From: an uncultured Prevotella sp.
GTDB taxonomy: Bacteria > Bacteroidota > Bacteroidia > Bacteroidales > Bacteroidaceae
Length of the DNA stretch: 64,000 nucleotides
Assembly: GCA_905202125.1 (NCBI GenBank)
Contig: CAJKQX010000004.1
Span: 1 to 64,000, forward strand
Direction: 5' to 3'
The notes below the pieces were generated by a model. That model was not told where the DNA came from and made no database searches. It saw only the letters and a program-made list of their open reading frames with translations. Positions 57,703 through 64,000 of the stretch are shown piece after piece (position 1 is the first letter of the stretch; each line of letters opens with the position of its first letter). The position numbers and the translations under genes are program-made.

Positions 57703-59016
57703 ATGGGAAATACAAACAAACAGCAAGGTAGCATCATTGCAATAGTCACGATGATGTTTCTCTATGCAATGATTTCATTCGTGACCAATCTTGCAGCTCC
57801 TATCGGAGTGATTTGGAAAAACGCATTTCAAGGTGACAGCGCCAACACAGTTGGAATGCTCGGAAATGCAATGAACTTTCTTGCTTATCTATTCATGGGA
57901 ATACCCGCAGGCAAGATGTTGTCAAAAATCGGTTATAAAAAGACTGCACTTGTGGGTATCGCCTTCGGTTTCTTCGGAGTATTAATTCAATTCCTTTCAG
58001 GTAAATTCGGAACTGATGCCAAAGTTACGGGATTCTCAGTTTATCTTTTAGGAGCATTCGTTGCAGGATTCTCAGTATGTATCCTCAACACCGTAGTCAA
58101 TCCTATGCTCAACCTTCTCGGTGGTGGCGGTAATCGCGGCAATCAGCTTAACCTGATTGGTGGTACCTTAAACTCACTCTCCGGTACATTGACACCTCTG
58201 TTTGTTGGAACATTGATAGGAACAGTTACTGCACAGACTGCAATGGTCGACGTAAACCTTGTGCTCTATATTGCAATGGCTGTTTTTGCTATGGCATATA
58301 TCATTCTGACTTTCATTCCTATTCAAGATCCTGAAGTTGGAAAGACAGATAGCAAAACAGTGTTTGAGCACAGCCCCTGGGCGTTCCGTCACTTTGTTCT
58401 CGGTACTATCGCCATCTTCGTTTACGTTGGTGTTGAGGTTGGTATCCCGGGCACTCTTATTTATTATCTTTCAGACACTACGGATATGGGTGCTGGATTA
58501 GGCGGTGAGGCCGTAGCTATCGCAGGAGCAGTGGCTGCAACATATTGGTTTTTGATGTTGGTTGGCCGTTTCACAGCCGGTTTCATTGCAGGAAAAGTAT
58601 CCAGCAGAACAATGATGTCTGTCACAACAAGCGTAGCAATAACCCTCATTCTGTTTGCTATGGTCTTGGGCAAATCAACAACAGTATCAATGCCTGTATT
58701 CACAGGCTCGTCATTCTCAATGGTAACAGTCCCTGTTGCAGCATTGCTTTTGGTTCTTTGCGGACTTTGCACATCAGTAATGTGGTCGAGCATCTTCAAT
58801 CTTGCAACTGAAGGACTTGGAAAATATACAGCTGCAGCATCCGGCATCTTCATGATGATGGTTGTAGGTGGTGGCGCACTGCCTATCATGCAGAGTTTCA
58901 TTGCAGACAAAATGGGATATCTCACATCCTACATCGTACCGCTGATTGGCGTCTGCTACATGTGCTTCTATGCCCTCGTAGGAAGCAAGAACGTAAACAA
59001 GGACATTCCGGTATAA
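57703..59016 (+). CDS. MFS sugar (glucose/galactose type) transporter
   Basis: 437 residues, 12 hydrophobic segments. The FucP/GluP-like family is suggested by the N-terminal helix (IVTMMFLYAMISFVTNL), the GIPAGKMLSKIGYKKTALVGI loop 2-3 motif, and the position between galM and galK as in Bacteroides. Proton-coupled uptake of galactose (or glucose) is inferred from context. 29 bases after galM. Confidence 0.88.
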   Translation: MGNTNKQQGSIIAIVTMMFLYAMISFVTNLAAPIGVIWKNAFQGDSANTVGMLGNAMNFLAYLFMGIPAGKMLSKIGYKKTALVGIAFGFFGVLIQFLSGKFGTDAKVTGFSVYLLGAFVAGFSVCILNTVVNPMLNLLGGGGNRGNQLNLIGGTLNSLSGTLTPLFVGTLIGTVTAQTAMVDVNLVLYIAMAVFAMAYIILTFIPIQDPEVGKTDSKTVFEHSPWAFRHFVLGTIAIFVYVGVEVGIPGTLIYYLSDTTDMGAGLGGEAVAIAGAVAATYWFLMLVGRFTAGFIAGKVSSRTMMSVTTSVAITLILFAMVLGKSTTVSMPVFTGSSFSMVTVPVAALLLVLCGLCTSVMWSSIFNLATEGLGKYTAAASGIFMMMVVGGGALPIMQSFIADKMGYLTSYIVPLIGVCYMCFYALVGSKNVNKDIPV

Positions 59017-59031
59017 GAAAAAATGAACAAA

Positions 59032-59075
59032 TTCGCTTATGGCCTTTAATAAATAAAGTAAAGACCATAAGCGAA
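59032..59075 (+). other. Hairpin between the sugar transporter and galK
   Basis: TTCGCTTATGG (59032-59042) pairs perfectly with 59065-59075, with an inner CTTTA/TAAAG helix. Only AAATC follows, so no classical T-run. It sits in the 102-base gap inside the cluster and could set the galK/transporter ratio. Confidence 0.6.
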
Positions 59076-59118
59076 AAATCTTATTTAAAGAATAAAAACA
59101 CTTAAAAACTTAATTATT

Positions 59119-60279
59119 ATGGATATCGAATATGTAAGAAGTCGCTTTATCAAGCATTTTGATGGTAAAACAGGTAATATATACGCATCTCCCGGACGCA
59201 TCAACCTTATCGGTGAACACACTGACTATAATGGAGGTTTCGTTTTCCCGGGTGCAGTAGACAAAGGCATCATGGCCGAGGTTCGTCCCAACGGACTTGA
59301 CACAATCATGTGCTATTCTATTGACTTGAAAGACCGTGTGGAATTCAAAGTTGACGATCCTCAGGGACCGCGCGCAAGTTGGGCTCGCTATATTTATGGT
59401 GTCGTTCAGGAAATGAAGAAACTCGGCGTAAACGTTAAAGGATTTAATACAGCTTTTGCCGGTGATGTTCCTCTTGGAGCCGGTATGTCTTCGTCAGCCG
59501 CGCTTGAGAGTTGCTTTGCATACGCACTTAACGATCTTTTTGGAGACAACAAAGTGAGCAAATGGGATATGGTATTGGCTGGACAGGCTACCGAGCACAA
59601 TTACTGTGGTGTAAATTGCGGTATCATGGACCAGTTTGCAAGCGTATTCGGAAAAGAAGGATGTCTGATGCGTCTCGACTGCCGCAGCCGTGAATTTGAA
59701 TATTTCCCATTCAAACCCGTAGGATATAAGCTCGTTCTTCTCAACTCTTGCGTAAAACACGAATTGGCCGGTTCTCCTTACAACGATCGTCGCAACAGTT
59801 GTGAAAACGTGGTTAAACATATTGCCGCAAAACATCCGGAAGGAAAATTCGAGACTTTGCGCGACTGCACATGGGAACAACTCGAAGAAATCAAGAACGA
59901 AGTCAGCGAGGAAGATTACAAACGCGCTTGCTACGTTCTCGGCGAAAAAGACAGGGTTCTTGCTGTTTGCGATGCCTTGAACGCCGGCGACTACGAAACA
60001 GTAGGTCAGAAAATGTTTGAAACACACTACGGACTCAGCAAAGAGTATGAGGTTTCTTGCGAAGAACTTGATTTTCTCAATGATATTGCAAAAGAAAACG
60101 GTGTTACCGGAAGCCGCATCATGGGCGGTGGATTCGGCGGATGCACAATCAACCTTGTAAAAGAAGAGCTCTATGATAAGTTCATTGCTGATGCCAAAGC
60201 TAAATATTCAGCAAAATACGGTAAAGAGCCTAAGGTTTATGACGTTGTGATAAGTGACGGCTCTCGCAAAATATGCTAA
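59119..60279 (+). CDS. galK: Galactokinase
   Basis: Phosphorylates alpha-galactose at C1 (Leloir pathway, GHMP fold). 386 residues: galactokinase signature GRINLIGEHTDYNGG (about 27-41), ATP loop PLGAGMSSSAALE, and GSRIMGGGFGGCT near the C-terminus. galT and galE are not in the window. It is followed after 27 bases by the lipoprotein mutarotase. Confidence 0.97.
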   Translation: MDIEYVRSRFIKHFDGKTGNIYASPGRINLIGEHTDYNGGFVFPGAVDKGIMAEVRPNGLDTIMCYSIDLKDRVEFKVDDPQGPRASWARYIYGVVQEMKKLGVNVKGFNTAFAGDVPLGAGMSSSAALESCFAYALNDLFGDNKVSKWDMVLAGQATEHNYCGVNCGIMDQFASVFGKEGCLMRLDCRSREFEYFPFKPVGYKLVLLNSCVKHELAGSPYNDRRNSCENVVKHIAAKHPEGKFETLRDCTWEQLEEIKNEVSEEDYKRACYVLGEKDRVLAVCDALNAGDYETVGQKMFETHYGLSKEYEVSCEELDFLNDIAKENGVTGSRIMGGGFGGCTINLVKEELYDKFIADAKAKYSAKYGKEPKVYDVVISDGSRKIC

Positions 60280-60306
60280 TAAAAAAATTTAAGACAGAAA
60301 ATAGCA

Positions 60307-61470
60307 ATGAATATATCTAAAAAATTATTCGCTGGTTTCGGAGTCGCATTGGCGTTGATTTCGTTTGGTTCGTGCGGTAATGGCAACTTGACAGAATCAG
60401 GTCTTGATCCGGCAAAATTCGATACCATAATTAATAATAAGCAAGTTAAACTCTTTGTATTGAAAAATGGTACAACTGAAGTTTGTGTAACCAACTTTGG
60501 CGGTCGTGTGGTTTCGATATGTGTACCCAACAAGAACGGTGCCCCCACTGATGTTGTTTTAGGATACGACAATATCGCGCAATATGCAGACAGCGTGAAC
60601 AGCCCGAGTGATTTCGGTGCGGCAATCGGACGATATGCCAACCGTATTAACAAAGGTGTAATCACTGTTGGTGGCAAAAAAATACAATTGCCTCAAAACA
60701 ATTACGGCCACTGTCTGCATGGCGGTCCTTCAGGATGGCAATATCAAGTATATGAAGCCGAGCAGGTGAATGACACAACATTGAGAATGGTTCTCAATTC
60801 ACCGGATGGAGACAACAATTTCCCGGGAAATGTCACAGCCACAGTTACATACACACTGACAAGCGACAACGCATTGGATATGACATTCGAAGCTACGACA
60901 GATGCAGAGACAGTGGTTAATATGACCAACCACTCTTATTTCAACCTTTCGGGCGATCCGACAAAAGCCGGCACTAATATGGTTTTGTACATCAATGCTG
61001 ACAAATACACTCCGTCTGACAGCACATTCATGACAACAGGCGAAATCAAGGATGTATACGGCACACCGATGGATTTCACAAAACGTCACGCTTTGTATGA
61101 GACAATTGGAGACACGTCGTTTGTACAAATCAAAAATGCCAATGGATATGACCACAACTGGTGCTTGAACACGTACAAGGACGGTAAAGGTGACGAAAAT
61201 AAGATTGCTGCAACATTGTATTCTCCCGAGAGTGGAATATCAGTGGATGTTTACACAAACGAGCCCGGAATACAAGTTTATACCGGTAATTTCCTCAACG
61301 GTACCGTTAAAGGAAAGAAAGGCATAGCTTATCCGCAACGTTCTGCTGTATGTCTGGAAACCCAGAAATATCCGGATTCACCAAACAAGGAAAAGTGGCC
61401 TTCTCCTTATCTCAAACCTGGTGAAAAGTATTACAGCCATGTAGTATACAAATTCAGTGTAAAGGAATAA
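60307..61470 (+). CDS. galM: Lipoprotein aldose 1-epimerase (exported mutarotase)
   Basis: 387 residues, paralogue of 56582. It has a lipoprotein signal (MNISKKLFAGFGVALALISFGSC, Cys at 23). Mutarotase motifs: VTNFGGRVVSICVPNKNGA, IGRYANRINKG, GHCLHGGPSGWQYQ, MTNHSYFNLSG, GYDHNWCLN and EPGIQVYTGN. It would act in the periplasm or on the membrane surface, giving the transporter one anomer. The gene ends the cluster; a strong terminator follows. Confidence 0.94.
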   Translation: MNISKKLFAGFGVALALISFGSCGNGNLTESGLDPAKFDTIINNKQVKLFVLKNGTTEVCVTNFGGRVVSICVPNKNGAPTDVVLGYDNIAQYADSVNSPSDFGAAIGRYANRINKGVITVGGKKIQLPQNNYGHCLHGGPSGWQYQVYEAEQVNDTTLRMVLNSPDGDNNFPGNVTATVTYTLTSDNALDMTFEATTDAETVVNMTNHSYFNLSGDPTKAGTNMVLYINADKYTPSDSTFMTTGEIKDVYGTPMDFTKRHALYETIGDTSFVQIKNANGYDHNWCLNTYKDGKGDENKIAATLYSPESGISVDVYTNEPGIQVYTGNFLNGTVKGKKGIAYPQRSAVCLETQKYPDSPNKEKWPSPYLKPGEKYYSHVVYKFSVKE

Positions 61471-61487
61471 TCATATTATTCAATAAC

Positions 61488-61524
61488 AATTGACAGATTC
61501 GGTAATGAGTCTGTCAATTTTTTT
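61488..61524 (+). terminator. Rho-independent terminator of the galactose cluster
   Basis: AATTGACAGA (61488-61497) pairs perfectly with 61510-61519, loop of 12, followed by seven or more T. Confidence 0.92.
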
Positions 61525-61590
61525 ATATGCAAAATTCCATTTGTAATCAAAAAAGATTATGAATAAATTTAAAATATCAACTAATATAAC

Positions 61591-61598
61591 TATCTTTG
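61591..61598 (+). promoter_or_regulatory. TAnnTTTG (-7) promoter box for tkt-rpiB
   Basis: TATCTTTG, exact. The ATG is at 61769, leaving a leader of about 165 bases, the longest in the window. Confidence 0.7.
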
Positions 61599-61618
61599 CA
61601 TAAAATATGATTTATCCC

Positions 61619-61713
61619 TTGCGTCTCGAAACTATTGGGAACGCATTCGGTTAACATAATTTTCTCATTAAAAGAGAACGTCATTCCCTCAACATGTAAA
61701 AGACGAGACGCAA
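61619..61713 (+). ncRNA. Predicted structured 5' leader of transketolase
   Basis: Three nested helices inside the tkt leader. P1 is TTGCGTCTCG (61619-61628) with 61704-61713, 10 perfect pairs. P2 is GGGAACG (61637-61643) with CGT-ca-TTCCC (61679-61688), a two-base bulge. P3 is TTCTC (61662-61666) with GAGAA (61674-61678). No consensus of a TPP riboswitch was found. A cis-regulatory RNA is proposed, not shown. Confidence 0.5.
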
Positions 61714-61768
61714 TGATTGTTCTTCGATTTTTTATAGTCAAGGTATACTATTTTAACATAATAACAAA

Positions 61769-63787
61769 ATGAACAATAAGGATTTAATGAATCATGCAGC
61801 AGATAACATTCGAATTCTTGCTGTATCGATGGTCGAAAAAGCTAAATCAGGTCATCCAGGAGGAGCTATGGGAGGTGCTGATTTTATCAATGTACTTTTC
61901 TCTGAGTTTTTAGTTTACGACCCTAAAAATCCTACATGGGAAGGCAGAGACAGATTCTACCTCGATCCAGGGCATATGTCTCCGATGCTTTATTCGGCAC
62001 TTGCGTTACAAGGCAAATATACAATAGAAGAGCTCAAACAGTTTCGTCAATGGGGTTCGGTGACTCCCGGACACCCTGAAAGAGATATCACTCGCGGAAT
62101 CGAAAACACATCCGGCCCATTAGGCCAAGGCCATACTTATGCCGTAGGAGCTGCTATTGCAGAAAAATTCCTTGAAGCACGACTCAGCCACACGATGATG
62201 CAACACAAGATTTATGCCTACATCTCGGATGGCGGCATACAGGAGGAAATATCCCAGGGAGCGGGACGTGTGGCCGGTCTTCTGCATCTTAACAACCTCA
62301 TCATGTTCTACGACTCAAACGAAATACAGTTGTCTACGGAATGTGATCTCGTGATGAACGAAAACACAAAGATGAAATATGAAGCTTGGGGATGGAATGT
62401 CTTGGAAATTGACGGTAATGATCCGGATGAAATACGTCAGGCTCTGATAGAGGCCAATAATGAAACGATGCGTCCCACTCTGATTATCGGTCACACAATT
62501 ATGGGAAAAGGTGCAATCAAAGGCGATGGCACAAGCTATGAGCGCAACGTAAATACTCATGGTGCACCGCTCGGCAACGACTCATACGTGAATACAGTTA
62601 AGAATCTTGGAGGCGACATCGACAATCCGTTTGTCATCTTCGATGATGTGAAAAAACTCTATGATGATCGCAATGAGGAACTCTGTAAAATCGTAGCTGA
62701 AAGACATAAAGCAGAGGATGAATGGAAATCAGCCAATCCCGAATTGGCCAAAGAGATGCAAGAATGGTTCTCCGGCAATGCACCAAAAGTAGACTGGAGC
62801 TCATTGGTACAAAAGAGAGACGCAGCCACACGTGCCGCATCCTCAGCATGTCTCGGCATTCTGGGAGAACAGGTGCACAATATGATTTGTTCTTCAGCCG
62901 ACCTTTGCAATTCGGACAAGACCGATGGTTTCCTAAAGAAGACACACAATATCGTGGCAGGAGATTTCACCGGAGCATTCTTCCAAGCAGGTGTCAGCGA
63001 ACTGACAATGGCTTGTGTTTGCATCGGTATGTATCTGCATGGTGGTGTGATACCCGCTTGCGGTACTTTCTTCGTCTTCTCCGACTATATGAAACCAGCA
63101 ATAAGAATGGCTGCACTTATGCAAGTGCCCATAAAATTCATTTGGTCTCACGATGCTTTCCGTGTGGGAGAAGATGGTCCCACACATGAACCTGTTGAGC
63201 AGGAAGCCCAGATACGTCTCATGGAAAAACTAAAGAATCATGCTGGAAAAGATTCTATCAGAGTATTCCGCCCGGCAGATGTAGACGAAGCAACGGTATG
63301 TTGGCAAATGGCAATGGAAAATATGTCCACACCGACAGCACTGATTTTCTCAAGACAGGTAGTCAACAGTCTGCCTGAGGGCACTGACTATCAGCAAGCA
63401 CGTAAGGGTGCATACATCGTCAAAGGTTCGGATGACGATTTTGACGTCATCCTTTTGGCATCAGGTTCTGAAGTATCTACCCTTGTTGCCGGAGCAGAAT
63501 TGTTGCACAGAGACGGCATTAAATTGCGCATAGTAAGTGTTCCATCCGAAGGACTTTTCAAAACACAAAGCAAAGAATACCAAAACAGCATACTCCCGCA
63601 AGGAGCTAAGATATTCGGCCTTACAGCCGGACTACCCGTCACACTCGAGAATCTTGTTGGAGCCAATGGCATGGTGTACGGCATGGAATCATTCGGATAC
63701 TCTGCACCATATAAGGTTCTTGACGAGAAACTCGGATTCACAGCCGAGAATGTTTACAAGCAAGTTAAACTCTTTTTATCAAAATAA
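61769..63787 (+). CDS. tkt: Transketolase
   Basis: TPP-dependent transfer of two-carbon units in the non-oxidative pentose phosphate path. 672 residues. N-terminal motif VEKAKSGHPGGAMGGAD; TPP/Mg block YISDGGIQEEISQGAGR with N of YDSNEIQLS (about 150-190, SDGG in place of the usual GDG). The C-terminal half has THEPVEQEAQIRLM and the His/Glu substrate site. rpiB starts 6 bases after its stop. Confidence 0.96.
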   Translation: MNNKDLMNHAADNIRILAVSMVEKAKSGHPGGAMGGADFINVLFSEFLVYDPKNPTWEGRDRFYLDPGHMSPMLYSALALQGKYTIEELKQFRQWGSVTPGHPERDITRGIENTSGPLGQGHTYAVGAAIAEKFLEARLSHTMMQHKIYAYISDGGIQEEISQGAGRVAGLLHLNNLIMFYDSNEIQLSTECDLVMNENTKMKYEAWGWNVLEIDGNDPDEIRQALIEANNETMRPTLIIGHTIMGKGAIKGDGTSYERNVNTHGAPLGNDSYVNTVKNLGGDIDNPFVIFDDVKKLYDDRNEELCKIVAERHKAEDEWKSANPELAKEMQEWFSGNAPKVDWSSLVQKRDAATRAASSACLGILGEQVHNMICSSADLCNSDKTDGFLKKTHNIVAGDFTGAFFQAGVSELTMACVCIGMYLHGGVIPACGTFFVFSDYMKPAIRMAALMQVPIKFIWSHDAFRVGEDGPTHEPVEQEAQIRLMEKLKNHAGKDSIRVFRPADVDEATVCWQMAMENMSTPTALIFSRQVVNSLPEGTDYQQARKGAYIVKGSDDDFDVILLASGSEVSTLVAGAELLHRDGIKLRIVSVPSEGLFKTQSKEYQNSILPQGAKIFGLTAGLPVTLENLVGANGMVYGMESFGYSAPYKVLDEKLGFTAENVYKQVKLFLSK

Positions 63788-63793
63788 GCAGTT

Positions 63794-64000
63794 ATGAATA
63801 TCACTAAAGTTGGCCTTGCATGCGATCATGCCGGTTATCCATTAAAAAAGTATGTCATAGAATATTTGGAACAGCATAAGATTCCTTACCACGATTATGG
63901 CACATACAGCGACCTGAGTTGTGATTATCCTGATTTCGGACATGCTCTCGCAGAAGGCATTACCAAAGGCGATGTATATCCGGGAATAGCAATATGTGGT
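63794..64000 (+). CDS. rpiB: Ribose-5-phosphate isomerase B (3' end outside window)
   Basis: The first 69 codons of a RpiB/LacAB-type isomerase: KVGLACDHAGYPLKKYVIEYLEQH at the start, then YGTYSDLSCDYPDFGHALAEGI and IAICG, the last leading into the active-site Cys-Gly-Thr loop. The window ends in frame after ICG. It pairs with transketolase in the pentose phosphate pathway and follows it by 6 bases. Confidence 0.93.
   Translation, partial: MNITKVGLACDHAGYPLKKYVIEYLEQHKIPYHDYGTYSDLSCDYPDFGHALAEGITKGDVYPGIAICG

Noticed and set aside
61599..61768. TPP riboswitch before transketolase
   Set aside because: The conserved CUGAGA and ACCUGA-type blocks of the TPP aptamer are missing, and the helix order does not fit.

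Overview
The window reads as a chromosomal segment of a Bacteroidales bacterium, most likely a Prevotella-like member of the Prevotellaceae. The order-level call rests on a fused lpxC-fabZ gene, many exact TAnnTTTG (-7) promoter boxes without E. coli-type -10/-35 elements, a class III fructose-1,6-bisphosphatase, a TPR/histidine-kinase sensor of Bacteroidetes type, an HU-like/SPOR protein, and a Bacteroides-type galactose cluster. The family-level call is weaker. It rests on a secreted protein ending in a GIYIVNxKKVVK-like tail and the small KKxYxKP peptide behind it. No rRNA, tRNA, CRISPR array or intact mobile element was seen.

Layout. 1-13.5 kb (+): end of an unidentified membrane protein, a PhoH-family ATPase, then a tight housekeeping run purC, menG/ubiE, aroE, purM, prfA, pyrF, followed by the lipid A block lpxD, lpxC-fabZ, lpxA with miaA, and a class A penicillin-binding protein. 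13.5-21.4 kb (mostly -): a large palindrome, a transposase remnant, a cupin, an MFS transporter, panB, and a regulatory cluster of a half-length AbgT-like membrane protein, a response regulator and a 1165-residue two-part sensor. 21.5-27 kb (+): a LacI-type regulator, an NhaC antiporter, an uncharacterised protein, a GH25 lysozyme and a zinc-ribbon membrane protein, then a 0.7-kb intergenic region with a 22-bp repeat array. 27.3-32.3 kb (+): ABC-F protein, M13 peptidase, small DnaJ-like protein. 32.3-34 kb (-): FHA and SPOR proteins. 34-37.2 kb (+): rfbC, a lipoprotein, a secreted protein and a small peptide. 37.4-47.3 kb (-): a long directon hisH-hisA-hisF-hisIE-ftsE-lysC-lysA-two glycosyltransferases-fbp. 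47.6-55 kb: engB, two more ABC-F proteins, rluA on the other strand, grpE-dnaJ. 55-64 kb (+): folC, the galactose cluster (galM, sugar MFS, galK, lipoprotein galM), then tkt-rpiB.

Most genes are ordinary core metabolism (purines, pyrimidines, histidine, lysine, lipid A, peptidoglycan, Leloir pathway, pentose phosphate). The less explained material is mainly non-coding. It comprises a 199-bp hairpin-forming element with terminal inverted repeats present twice, each time directly behind a gene's stop codon and in the same orientation to that gene; an array of GTAC palindromes; an array of AAAGGgttCCTTT palindromes; and a three-helix leader in front of transketolase. Among proteins, the two-part sensor with its coupled regulator and half-AbgT partner, and the secreted protein plus small peptide, are the best candidates for undescribed function. 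All calls come from reading the sequence; no database search or folding program was run.
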